A DNA stretch of 64,000 nucleotides from Polyangiaceae bacterium (lineage in GTDB: Bacteria; Myxococcota_A; Polyangia; Polyangiales; Polyangiaceae), in NCBI GenBank assembly GCA_016719945.1, contig JADJYE010000006.1, forward strand, positions 124,001 to 188,000, written 5' to 3'. A program made the position numbers and the translations under genes. Shown in pieces: positions 20,442-29,171 of the stretch (its first letter is position 1; each line of letters opens with the position of its first letter). A model generated the notes under the pieces. That model ran no database searches. It worked only from the letters and a program-made list of their open reading frames with translations, and was not told the origin of the DNA.

Positions 20442-21527
20442 ATGCAGCTCCCGCTCAACCCGCCCGTCGCGCCGATGCTGTCGAAGCGCGCCGAGGCGCT
20501 CCCCGAAGGGCCCTCCTGGCTGTTCGAGCCCAAGTGGGACGGCTTCCGGACGCTCGTCTTCAAGGACGGTGACGAGCTCTACCTGCAGAGCCGCGACGAG
20601 AAGCCGATGAACCGGTACTTCCCGGAGATCCTCCCGCCCCTCGCGGAGCAGCTGCCTGCTCGCTGCGTGCTCGACGGGGAGCTGGTGATCGCGAGGGGAG
20701 GGGCGCTCGACTTCGAGGCGCTGCAGCTCAGGATCCACCCCGCCGCCTCTCGCGTGAAGCTGCTCGCCGCGGAGCTCCCGACGTCGATCGTCTTCTGGGA
20801 CCTGCTCGCGCTCGGCGACGCCGACCTGACGAGCGCGCCCTTCTCCGAGCGCCGCGCGCGCCTCGAGGAGGTGCTGCGCGCCGCCAGGCCGCCGATCCAC
20901 CTGACCCCTGCGACGACCGACCGCAGGGTGGCACTCGACTGGTTCGAACGCTTCGAGGGAGCGGGGCTCGACGGCGTGATGGCGAAGGCGATCGACGGCC
21001 GCTACGAGCCCGACAAGCGCACGATGCTCAAGATCAAGCACGAGCGCACGTGCGACGCGGTCGTCGCCGGCTTTCGCTGGCACAAGAACGGCAAAGGCAC
21101 GCTCGTCGGATCGCTGCTGCTCGGTCTGTACGATGCCGAGGGGCGGCTCGCCCACGTCGGGGTGACCGCGAGCTTCACCGAGAAGAAGCGCAGAGAGCTC
21201 GCCGAGATGCTGGAGCCGTACCGCGAAGGGGCGCTCGACAGCCACCCCTGGAAGGACTGGGCCGAGTGGGACGGGCACGCCGAGGGCGCGGCCCGTAAGC
21301 CGGGCGCGACGAGCCGCTGGAGCCGCGACAAGGACCTGTCGTGGGAGCCGCTGCGGGTCGAGCTCGTGTGCGAGGTCGCGTACGACCACATGCAGGGCTC
21401 GCGCTTCCGGCACACCGCTCAGTTTCGCAGGTGGCGCGCGGACAAGCGCCCCGCCGACTGTCGCTTCGATCAGCTCGAGGTCACGCCGCCCGAGGAGCTC
21501 GAGAAGCTCTTCGCCCGGCCCGCCTGA
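20442..21527 (+). CDS. ATP-dependent DNA ligase (LigC/LigD-like)
   Basis: 361 residues. The adenylated lysine is in EPKWDGFR, followed by other nucleotidyltransferase motifs (VLDGELV, GLDGVMAKAID, MLKIKHERTCDAVV) and a C-terminal OB-fold. It seals DNA nicks using ATP. There is no polymerase or nuclease domain of the full LigD type, so it is a stand-alone ligase of the LigC sort. ATG 20442 follows a short divergent spacer from the MFS gene. The PolX gene follows 55 bases downstream, which suggests a gap-filling and sealing pair. Confidence 0.88.
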   Translation: MQLPLNPPVAPMLSKRAEALPEGPSWLFEPKWDGFRTLVFKDGDELYLQSRDEKPMNRYFPEILPPLAEQLPARCVLDGELVIARGGALDFEALQLRIHPAASRVKLLAAELPTSIVFWDLLALGDADLTSAPFSERRARLEEVLRAARPPIHLTPATTDRRVALDWFERFEGAGLDGVMAKAIDGRYEPDKRTMLKIKHERTCDAVVAGFRWHKNGKGTLVGSLLLGLYDAEGRLAHVGVTASFTEKKRRELAEMLEPYREGALDSHPWKDWAEWDGHAEGAARKPGATSRWSRDKDLSWEPLRVELVCEVAYDHMQGSRFRHTAQFRRWRADKRPADCRFDQLEVTPPEELEKLFARPA

Positions 21528-21582
21528 TCCCCGCGCGTCGCGCCCGAACGGGCACGTAAAAGCGTTGTACAGTCGAGGCGCC

Positions 21583-23325
21583 GTGAGAGTCGACAAAGCC
21601 GACGTCGCAGACATGCTCCGTGAGCTCGCCGAGCTCACCATCGTGGAGGAGGGCGACCCGCAGTCCTTTCGTGTGCGCGCGTACGAGAGCGCACGCCACG
21701 CGGTCGAGGCGTACGGCGGCGAGCTCGTCGATCTCTCCGCGGCCGCGCTGCAGAAGGTCCCCGGGATCGGCAAGAGCACAGCCGCGAAGATCCGCGAGCT
21801 CGTCGAGCAGGGGCGCGTGGCGAAGCTCGACGAGCTACGCGAGAAGCACCCGCCTGGCGTCCTCGCGCTGCTTCGCCTGCCTGGGGTCGGCCCCAAGGCC
21901 GTGGCGCGCCTGCGCGCCGAGCTCGGCGTCCACGGGCCCGACGAGCTTCGAGCTGCGATCGCGCGGCACGCGCTGCGCGACCTCAAGGGCTTTGGCCCGA
22001 AGAGCGAGGAGAAGCTCGCCCGCGCACTCGAGCGCCTCGGCGGCGAGGGGGAGCGCCGCACCCCCATCTCGGTCGCGCTGCCGCTCGCCGTGCGGATCTG
22101 CGCCCGCCTCTCCGCGGTGCCGGGCGTCGAGCGAGCGGCGTATTGCGGCAGCCTGCGGCGCTTCAGCGAGACCGTGGGCGACCTCGACATCGTCGCGGCG
22201 ACCGAAGACGGCGCGCCGGTCATGCAGGAGGCGCTGTCGATGCCGATCGTCGATCGCGTGCTGTCCCGCGGCGACACGCGCGCGAGCTTCGTCACCCGGG
22301 CGGGCCTGCAGGTCGATCTGCGCGTGGTCGCCCCGCACCAGATCGGCGCAGCGATGCTCTATTTCACGGGCAGCAAGGGCCACAACATCAAGCTCCGCCA
22401 GCGAGCGATCGACCGAGGCTGGACGCTCAATGAGTACGCGCTCGCCGACGCCGCGACCGGCGACGTCGTGGCCTCGCGCTCGGAGGCGGACATCTACGAG
22501 GCGCTCGGCCTGTCCTTCATCCACCCGGCGCAGCGCGAGGACGCAGGAGAGATCGAGCTCGCCGAGAAGGGCAACCTGCCGCGCGTGGTGAGCAGCGAGT
22601 CGCTGATCGGCGACTTTCACGTGCACACGTCGCTCTCGGGGGACGCGCGCTCGTCGCTCGAGGAGATCGTCTCCGCCGCGCGCGCGCGCGGGTATCGGGT
22701 GCTCGCCATCACCGACCACGCAGAGGGGCTGCCCGCGAACGGCGTGGGCGCCGACGCGCTCCGCGCCCAGCGCGACCAGATCCGCGCCCTGCAGCGTGAG
22801 CTCGGGGACGCGATGACGCTGCTCTGGGGCGTCGAGCTCAACATCGGGCCCCATGGGGAGCTCGACTATGACGCCGAGCTCCGGAGCGAGCTCGACTTCG
22901 GCCTCGCCTCCATCCACGACCACTTCGATCTCGACGAGGCAAGGCAGACCGCGCGGGTCGTCAAGGCGATGGAGGACCCAGCGGTGAAGATGATCGGTCA
23001 CCTGTCCGCGCGGATGATCGGCGCCCGCCCGCCCGTCCCTCTCGACGTGCCCGCGGTGCTCGCGGCCGCGGAGCGCACAGGCACCGCGCTCGAGATCAAC
23101 GGAGGGTTGCCGCGCCTCGACGTGTCGGTCGACGTCCTGCGCCGCGCGCGGGATCGGGGCGTGCGCTTCGTGCTGACCAGCGACGCCCACAAGGACGTGG
23201 AGCTCGGGCGCATCGAATACGCGGCCCTCAACGCGACGCGGGCTTGGGTCGACCCCGACCGCATCGTGAACACGTGGGAGCGCTCGCGGCTCGAGGCGTG
23301 GGCCCGTTCGAAGTCCGCGCCCTGA
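21583..23325 (+). CDS. polX: DNA polymerase X family protein with PHP domain
   Basis: About 580 residues in the classic bacterial PolX order. The helix-hairpin-helix lyase region is at 1-150 (VPGIGKSTAAKI, LPGVGPKAVARL). The nucleotidyltransferase palm has GSLRRFSETVGDLDI, with the two metal-binding aspartates in GDLDI. The C-terminal PHP domain (DFHVHTSLSGDAR, AITDHAE, TSDAHKD) is a metal-dependent exonuclease or phosphatase. It fills short gaps in base excision repair. The GTG at 21583 (VRVDKADV) gives the family N-terminus; a TTG at 21565 is an alternative. It lies behind the ATP-dependent ligase gene. Confidence 0.92.
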   Translation: MRVDKADVADMLRELAELTIVEEGDPQSFRVRAYESARHAVEAYGGELVDLSAAALQKVPGIGKSTAAKIRELVEQGRVAKLDELREKHPPGVLALLRLPGVGPKAVARLRAELGVHGPDELRAAIARHALRDLKGFGPKSEEKLARALERLGGEGERRTPISVALPLAVRICARLSAVPGVERAAYCGSLRRFSETVGDLDIVAATEDGAPVMQEALSMPIVDRVLSRGDTRASFVTRAGLQVDLRVVAPHQIGAAMLYFTGSKGHNIKLRQRAIDRGWTLNEYALADAATGDVVASRSEADIYEALGLSFIHPAQREDAGEIELAEKGNLPRVVSSESLIGDFHVHTSLSGDARSSLEEIVSAARARGYRVLAITDHAEGLPANGVGADALRAQRDQIRALQRELGDAMTLLWGVELNIGPHGELDYDAELRSELDFGLASIHDHFDLDEARQTARVVKAMEDPAVKMIGHLSARMIGARPPVPLDVPAVLAAAERTGTALEINGGLPRLDVSVDVLRRARDRGVRFVLTSDAHKDVELGRIEYAALNATRAWVDPDRIVNTWERSRLEAWARSKSAP

Positions 23326-23339
23326 GCTGGTGTCCCCCT

Positions 23340-23375
23340 GGTGGATCGAGCGCTCGGGGGGGCGGATGATCCACC
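23340..23375. terminator. Inverted repeat 3' of polX
   Basis: GGTGGATC at 23340-23347 pairs with GATCCACC at 23368-23375 around a GC-rich spacer, 15 bases after the polX stop. Probably a 3' end hairpin. No T-run. Confidence 0.3.
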
Positions 23376-23457
23376 TGGCGCTCGAGGCCAGCAAACTCAA
23401 GGGGTTCGGCCGCGGTCGCAGGGTTGGCATGGTCGCTGCCTATTCGGACCGATCCCC

Positions 23458-24822
23458 ATGAAGAACCGCATCGCTTCTGCAGCCCCGCTCCTCGCACTCC
23501 TCTTCGCCGCCTGCGCCGACACCAACGACCTGACCGGCGGCGCGTCATCGCAAGGTGGCAGCAGCGACAACGGCACCCGCCCGGACGACGATGGCACGCG
23601 TGACGGCGGCGGCGGCTCGGGCTTCGGAAGCGGAGGTAACGCCAGCGGGACCGGCGGCATGGTCGAGTGCGGTGACGTCGAGCTGTGCGACGGCATCGAC
23701 AACAACTGCGACGGCCAGACCGATGAGGGGTGCGACTGCAACCCTGGCGAGACACGCGCCTGCTTCTCCGGCGACCCGGCGCTCGCCGGCGTCGGGACGT
23801 GCGCACAGGGGATTCAGGACTGTGACGAGACTGGCAAGTGGTCGGTCGCCTGCTCGGGCGAGGTCCTGCCGGTGGCGGAGGAGTGCGACGGCGACGACAA
23901 CGACTGCAACGGCACCGCGGACGATGGCTTCGGCGACGTATCGTGCGGCGACGGCCTGTGCGCGGTCACGGTCCCCATCTGTGAGGACGGCGTGCTCACC
24001 GAGTGCGTGCCGCTCGACCCGCCCGACGGGGTGGAAGACTGTGACGGGGTCGACGACAACTGCGACGGTGACGTCGACGAGGGCTGCACGTGCACGAACG
24101 GCACGACGCAGCCTTGCTACACCGGTCCGATGGGTACGGACGGCGTGGGCCCGTGCACCGCGGGGACGCAGACCTGCGCCGGCGGGCAATGGGGCGACTG
24201 CGTCGGGCAGGTGCTGCCGGGCTCGGAGACGTGCGACGCGGTCGACCAGGACTGTGACGGCAACGTCAACGAGGGCAGCTGCTCGCTCCCGAACGCGCTC
24301 TCGTCGTGCTCAGGCGGAGGCTGCGCGATCTCGAGCTGCTCGGCCGGCTATGACAACTGCGACAACAACGCCACCAATGGCTGCGAGGCGCGTCACTCCG
24401 GGTACTCCAACAGCTCGCCCGGCCAGGACCTCGGCGCCTTCGAGGCGGACGCCTTCTACGGCTTCGGCTGCATCAGCGACGGGTGTGACGGTCCGGTCGC
24501 GACCTACTCCGGTACGCAAGGCCGCTACTTCCAGCTCGACGCGCTCGAGGAGAGCAGCTGCTGCTCTTACCTCTCGGTGCGCATCGAGCTGATCGTCCCG
24601 CCGGGCATCGACTACGATCTGTATACGACCGGCAGCGCCTGCTTCGCCGACCCGGGCTTCTCTTCGGCCGAGCTGTCCGGCGTCGACGAGAGCATCGTGT
24701 TGTGGTGCGAGGACGACTGCAATTTCGGTGACGACAGCTTCGATATCGGCGTCGAGGTTCGCTACTACGGCGGCGCGTCGTGCACGCCGTATACGCTCAA
24801 CGTCTACCGAGGCGAGTGCTGA
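23458..24822 (+). CDS. MopE-like Cys-rich lipoprotein with DNNCDG repeats
   Basis: 454 residues. ATG 23458 gives a signal peptide with lipobox LFAAC. A Gly/Ser/Asp-rich spacer is followed by four units of the form CDGxDxxCDGxxDEGC, at about residues 77-93, 142-158, 195-211 and 257-272. This is the putative metal-binding motif seen in MopE-type and other delta-proteobacterial surface proteins. The last 150 residues form a separate domain with paired cysteines. It is likely a lipid-anchored surface protein with Ca-binding Asp loops. Function unknown. Confidence 0.78.
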   Translation: MKNRIASAAPLLALLFAACADTNDLTGGASSQGGSSDNGTRPDDDGTRDGGGGSGFGSGGNASGTGGMVECGDVELCDGIDNNCDGQTDEGCDCNPGETRACFSGDPALAGVGTCAQGIQDCDETGKWSVACSGEVLPVAEECDGDDNDCNGTADDGFGDVSCGDGLCAVTVPICEDGVLTECVPLDPPDGVEDCDGVDDNCDGDVDEGCTCTNGTTQPCYTGPMGTDGVGPCTAGTQTCAGGQWGDCVGQVLPGSETCDAVDQDCDGNVNEGSCSLPNALSSCSGGGCAISSCSAGYDNCDNNATNGCEARHSGYSNSSPGQDLGAFEADAFYGFGCISDGCDGPVATYSGTQGRYFQLDALEESSCCSYLSVRIELIVPPGIDYDLYTTGSACFADPGFSSAELSGVDESIVLWCEDDCNFGDDSFDIGVEVRYYGGASCTPYTLNVYRGEC

Positions 24823-24844
24823 GACGAGCGGCTCGGGCGCGCGC

Positions 24845-26722
24845 TCACTTCGCTGAGCGCGCCTCGATGTCGGCGATCGCCTTGGCGAGGTCGGCGTTGC
24901 CCGGGTAGCAGCAGCGGGTGTCGCTCGGCTGGCACGCGCCGTCGATCATCGGCTTGAGCAAGACGAGCGCGCGCTCGTCGCCGACCCGCCCCGCGTTCTG
25001 GAACTGGAACGGCTTGGTCTGGCACGTCCCGCGGCGCAGCTCGTAGGCGGCCTTCAGCGCTGGTGAGGCGCGCGAGAAGACCACCGGGCGATCGAGCCAC
25101 TGCTTCGCCTTCGCGCCGGCCGTCGAGGTCGCGTCGGCGAGCAAGATCGCGTAGAGCAGGTCCAGGCCGCGCTCGCCGACCATCGTCGCGAGGTGCTGGA
25201 AGATCTCGTCGGCCTCCTTGCGCTCGGCGTTCGCGACGGTCGCGGCGGCCTGGGCGAGGTCGGCTCGGATCGCGGCGTCGGAGAGGTCTGGCTTCGCCTT
25301 GAGGAGCTCGAGGAGGCGAGCTGCCTCGGTCTCGGGGGTCGAGGCGCTCGAGGACGCAGCGCTCGCGCTGGCGCTCGGCGCCTCGGTCGGGGTGGGGGCG
25401 GGAGCGGCCGTCACCGTGGTGGCCGTCGTGGCTATGGCCGTTGGGGCCATGGCCGTGGGGGTCACGGTCGCGATCGGTGTGGGCTCGGGCTTCGTCTTCT
25501 CGGGCTGGCTCGTCGACGGCGAGCCGTCGCTCGCCGTTCCGCGACCCAACGCGAAGAAGCCGCCGCCGACGGCGGCGAGGGCGACGACGCCGACGGTGAC
25601 GTAGAGCGCGGGGCCCTGGAAAGAGCGGCCCTGCTGCGGGCGCTTCGGGATGTAGAGCCCGCCCGAGGCGCTCGAGGCGGCCGCTCCCTTTTCTTCCACG
25701 TTCGGGGGCGGCATCGTGGACTTCTTGAACGAGACCGTGCCGGAGAGCGCGACCCTCATCTTGAAGGCGTCGATCGCGGCGATCAGCGACTCGGCGTCGG
25801 GGAAGCGGTGGTCGGGGTCCTTCTCCAACAGGCGCATCACGATCGCCTCGAGGTCCTCCGGGACGTTCACGTTCGGGTTGCGCACCTTGAACGGCGGAGG
25901 TGGCAGCGTGCAATGCGCGGCGAACAGCTTCTGCGGCTCGACGGCGTCGAACGGGTGGGTGCCCGAGAGCATCTCGTAGAGGATGATGCCGAGCGAGTAG
26001 AAGTCGGATCGGGGGCCGACGGCGCTCATTCCCAGAGCGGTCTCGGGGGCCATGTAGGCGACCGTGCCCATGACGACGCCGGCGTTCGTGAGCTCGCGGC
26101 TGTCTGCGGCCGGGTCGCGCGCGACGTCGGAGAGCTTCTCGACCGGCACCTTCGCGAGGCCGAAGTCGATCAGCTTGACGATCTCTTCGTCGCCGCCGCG
26201 CGCGGTCGTCTCGAGGATCGAGGGCTCGCAGATCATGACGTTCTTCGGCTTCACGTCGCGGTGGACGATGCCTCGGAGGTGCGCAGCGCCGAGGGCCGCG
26301 GCGAGCTGGCGCGCGAGCTTCGCGGCGCGCAGCGGCTCGAACGGTCCCTGCTTGATGAGATCGCTCAGCGTCGTGCCCTCGATGTACTCGAGGATGAGGA
26401 AGTACGAGTCGCCGTCGAATTTGCCGAAGTCGCTCGCGGACGCGACGTTGGGGTGGTTCACGTGCGCGCCGGCGATCGCCTCGCGCTCGAAGCGCGCGAC
26501 GAGCTCGGGGAAGTCCTCGATCTCTGGGTGCAGGACCTTGATGGCGACCTGCTTGCGCATCAACAGGTGCTCGCCCTTGTAGACGGCTCCCATCGCGCCC
26601 ATCGCGACCATCTCTACGATGCGGTAGCGATCGGAGATGGTCCTGCCGACCAGGGCGTTCGCGCGAGCTTGGGCCGTCGCAGACTGCGAAGGGTCTTTGC
26701 CGCCGACGAGAGGCCCAGCCAC
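24845..26722 (-). CDS. Eukaryotic-type Ser/Thr protein kinase with transmembrane and sensor region
   Basis: 625 residues. The kinase domain is at about 30-310. The Gly loop AMGAMGAVYKG is slightly atypical, the catalytic loop is HRDVKPKN, and DFGLAKVP and YMAPE are present. One membrane helix (about 355-380) is followed by a Thr/Ala/Pro-rich stretch and a C-terminal domain with paired cysteines (DTRCCYP). That domain is probably extracytoplasmic. The architecture fits a one-pass receptor-like Pkn kinase of Myxococcota. Ligand and substrates are unknown. The start precedes a lipoprotein gene by 54 bases on the same strand. Confidence 0.9.
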   Translation of the reverse strand: MAGPLVGGKDPSQSATAQARANALVGRTISDRYRIVEMVAMGAMGAVYKGEHLLMRKQVAIKVLHPEIEDFPELVARFEREAIAGAHVNHPNVASASDFGKFDGDSYFLILEYIEGTTLSDLIKQGPFEPLRAAKLARQLAAALGAAHLRGIVHRDVKPKNVMICEPSILETTARGGDEEIVKLIDFGLAKVPVEKLSDVARDPAADSRELTNAGVVMGTVAYMAPETALGMSAVGPRSDFYSLGIILYEMLSGTHPFDAVEPQKLFAAHCTLPPPPFKVRNPNVNVPEDLEAIVMRLLEKDPDHRFPDAESLIAAIDAFKMRVALSGTVSFKKSTMPPPNVEEKGAAASSASGGLYIPKRPQQGRSFQGPALYVTVGVVALAAVGGGFFALGRGTASDGSPSTSQPEKTKPEPTPIATVTPTAMAPTAIATTATTVTAAPAPTPTEAPSASASAASSSASTPETEAARLLELLKAKPDLSDAAIRADLAQAAATVANAERKEADEIFQHLATMVGERGLDLLYAILLADATSTAGAKAKQWLDRPVVFSRASPALKAAYELRRGTCQTKPFQFQNAGRVGDERALVLLKPMIDGACQPSDTRCCYPGNADLAKAIADIEARSAK

Positions 26723-26776
26723 GGGGACATGATAGCTCGCGGCCGCGGCCAGGCCGAAGATTGCGGCTGATTTACC

Positions 26777-28198
26777 TCAACGCGAAAAGAGCCACGTCCC
26801 CGCACTTGGTGCGATGGAGACCTCTCCGGTCGACACGTCGAGCAGCTGATGGCCGCCTTCTCCGTCGGGGACCGCGACGCAGCCGCCGTCCGCGCTGATG
26901 GGGTAGCTCCAGGGGACATCCCAAGCGCTGACCGTCTCGAACGCGTACGCGGCCCCGCCGGCGCGGGCGATCTGGACCGTGCCGATCGGGAGCGCGCCGG
27001 GAGGAGCCTCGGCTTCGAACGTCGGCAAGGGGCAGAAGGTGTCGCCGGCCGAGCCGGAGGCCGCGACGGTGGTGCCGCCCCTCGACCCGAGGCTCAAGAA
27101 TCCAGGCGCAGCGAAGGGCAACCCGAGCGAGGTCAGCGAGCCTGACGCGGGGTCGAGCTGGAAGAGCTGGACGACCGCGTCGTCGCGGAGCGGCGTGGCG
27201 ATCTCGCCGGTGCGCCCCATCGATGGCCCCGTGAGGCCGCAGGTGTCCTCCAGGGCCCAGAGGCCTCCGGGCGGGGAGATATCGAGCGACGTGAGCTGCC
27301 CTGTCTCGAGGTCGAGGTGCGCGCTCTCGGCCGACGTGTCGACGAGCAGGAGGTCGCCCGTCGTCTCGCTCGCCGCCGCGATGTAAATCGACGCGCCGTC
27401 GGCCAGCGCCGGCAGCTCGAAGGTCTCGGTGCCCGCGAGCGTCTCGTGTACGAGCGCAACGTCGTCGCCCGCCGACGTCAGGTAGGCGAAGCCTCGGTGG
27501 GTTCGGGCGGGGTACGAGCCGGCGGGGGGCTCGACGGCGCGCTCCGCGCCGGTCCGAGGATCCACGAGCGCGAAGCGGTCGGGCGCGTCGTACAGCTCCA
27601 TCGCGAGCGTGCCGTCGTCGAAAGGCGCGCCCATCACCCAACCCCAGCCGAGGTCGACTCGCTCTCCGGTGGGAAGCCGGACGAGCTGACGGCTCGTCGG
27701 CGCGTCGGGCACCCACTCGTTGAGGATGGTCGTCCCGTCGGCCCCGATCGCTTGCGGCCCCAGCGAGCTCTCGGTGGTCCACTCGTCGAGCAGCTCACCC
27801 GAGGGGGCGAACCAGCGGACGCGGCTCCATGAGTCGCTCGGCTCGAAGGTCGACCACCACTCGGACGCGACGACGAGTCCACCGCCCGCGATGACCTGGA
27901 CGGCCTGGTTCGCGCCGCTCGGTGCGGGCTCGGAGGAGAGCCCGAGCTCGACGCTGGTGCCGTCCCACCGAACGAGGCGCAGCACCTCTTGTGAGTAGGT
28001 GATGGCGACGACGTCGGACCCGCTCGCGCCGAGCGAGGCGGTCTTGCAGAAGGCCGCGTCGGTGCGCGGCTCGGGCTCCGGCTGGGGCTCGGGCTCGGGC
28101 TCCGGTTCGGTCTCGGGGTCGGTCTCGAGCGTGAGCTGGACGTCGCAGCCGGCGGTGAGGAGGAGGGCGGCGAGGCAGAGGGGAGTGGAGATCCGCAT
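26777..28198 (-). CDS. Lipoprotein with Glu-Pro linker and beta-propeller-like body
   Basis: 473 residues. The signal peptide has lipobox LTAGC. A Glu/Pro-dipeptide linker (residues 28-45) follows, encoded by a repetitive stretch at about 28070-28130. The body has recurring short beta-rich units with Gly-Asp turns (SGSDVVAITYS, GDDVALVHE, DGTTILNEW), consistent with a beta-propeller, though I see no firm family signature. It is probably an outer-membrane lipoprotein displayed on a rigid EP spacer. Function unknown. Confidence 0.72.
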   Translation of the reverse strand: MRISTPLCLAALLLTAGCDVQLTLETDPETEPEPEPEPQPEPEPRTDAAFCKTASLGASGSDVVAITYSQEVLRLVRWDGTSVELGLSSEPAPSGANQAVQVIAGGGLVVASEWWSTFEPSDSWSRVRWFAPSGELLDEWTTESSLGPQAIGADGTTILNEWVPDAPTSRQLVRLPTGERVDLGWGWVMGAPFDDGTLAMELYDAPDRFALVDPRTGAERAVEPPAGSYPARTHRGFAYLTSAGDDVALVHETLAGTETFELPALADGASIYIAAASETTGDLLLVDTSAESAHLDLETGQLTSLDISPPGGLWALEDTCGLTGPSMGRTGEIATPLRDDAVVQLFQLDPASGSLTSLGLPFAAPGFLSLGSRGGTTVAASGSAGDTFCPLPTFEAEAPPGALPIGTVQIARAGGAAYAFETVSAWDVPWSYPISADGGCVAVPDGEGGHQLLDVSTGEVSIAPSAGTWLFSR

Positions 28199-28357
28199 GT
28201 CGACAGCATGGGTCGGGGAACCTATCTCGACAATCAGGAGTATTGAGCCTCGAGTGTTTTACATTTTCGGATAATCGGCGAGCTTCACGGGGCTTTCAAT
28301 GGTCAGACATAAAATGTCCTAGGATCGCCACAGGCCCACTTGTTCGAGGTTGGTGGG

Positions 28358-28374
28358 CTGCTAATTTGTTCAGT
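28358..28374 (+). promoter_or_regulatory. Predicted LexA (SOS) box of imuA
   Basis: CTGCTAATTTGTTCAGT ends two bases before the imuA ATG. It fits all but two positions of the LexA motif reported for Myxococcus xanthus (CTRHAMRYBYGTTCAGS, from memory). A near-identical element precedes dnaE2 at 37251-37267. LexA bound here would cover the start of the mRNA. Confidence 0.65.
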
Positions 28375-28376
28375 CC

Positions 28377-29171
28377 ATGTCGGCCATCGCGCTGAGCTCT
28401 CTGACTTTTGCGGGCGTCACCTTCGCCGACGAGGCGCGCGCTCGCGAGAGCCGGGCCAAGGCTCTGCCGTTGGGGAGTGGGGTCGCTCTCACTCCAGGGC
28501 TGGGACCGGATCGGGCGGCTGCTCCTCTCTTCTTCCCGCCCAACCTGGACGAGGTCCTCCCCGACGGGGGCTTGCCTCGCGGCGCCGTGGTCGAGATCGC
28601 CTCGCCCCGCGCGCTCGGCCGCGCGACCTCGCTCTGCCTCGCCGCGTGCGCCGCCGCGCAGGCCGAGGCGCGCCTGCGCAGCGGTGACCCCGCCACGGTC
28701 GGCGCGTGGTGCGCCTTCATCGATCCTTGGTCCACGCTCCATGCACCGGCGGTCGAGGAGCGTGGCGTCGATCCGTCGCGCCTCTTGGTCGTTCGCCCCG
28801 GGCTCGAAGCGCTCGCGCGGACGGCCGTGCGTGTCGCGCAGAGCCGAGCCTTCACCTTGATCGTGATCGATCTCGCAGGTGTCCCAGGGGCCGTGCTCCC
28901 CAGGGGAGCGCACCCCGCGGGAGGGCTCGCCGGGGCTTCGTCGGTTCGGCTCGAACGGTGGGTCAACGTGGTGCGCAGGCTCGCCTTGGCCCTCGAGCAC
29001 ACCGACACGTCCGTCCTGCTCTCGACGGACTCGCTCGCGCGTCGCCCGCTCCCTCTGCCGGTCGCGCTGCGCCTCGAGGTCGAGCGAGAGGTCGGCGGCG
29101 CGTGGGGCGTCCGCGTCGCCAAGGAGCGCCACGGGCGAGTCGGCCCTAAGCTCGCGCTCGCGGGGAGCTGA
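28377..29171 (+). CDS. imuA: ImuA, RecA-like accessory protein of the mutasome
   Basis: 264 residues, distantly RecA-like, with the ImuA/ImuA' features FPPNLDEVLPDGGLPRGAVVEI near residue 50 and a central VIDLAG strand. It lacks a convincing Walker A. ImuA works with ImuB and DnaE2 in error-prone lesion bypass after DNA damage. The start lies directly after a predicted LexA box. The stop overlaps the imuB start as TGATG. The assignment is strengthened by the adjoining imuB and by dnaE2 carrying the same operator. Confidence 0.82.
   Translation: MSAIALSSLTFAGVTFADEARARESRAKALPLGSGVALTPGLGPDRAAAPLFFPPNLDEVLPDGGLPRGAVVEIASPRALGRATSLCLAACAAAQAEARLRSGDPATVGAWCAFIDPWSTLHAPAVEERGVDPSRLLVVRPGLEALARTAVRVAQSRAFTLIVIDLAGVPGAVLPRGAHPAGGLAGASSVRLERWVNVVRRLALALEHTDTSVLLSTDSLARRPLPLPVALRLEVEREVGGAWGVRVAKERHGRVGPKLALAGS

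Noticed and set aside
20397..22295. Upstream part of a 1044-codon minus-strand frame
   Set aside because: Only the last 411 codons are an MFS protein; the rest is antisense to the ligase and PolX genes and has low-complexity Arg/Ser content.
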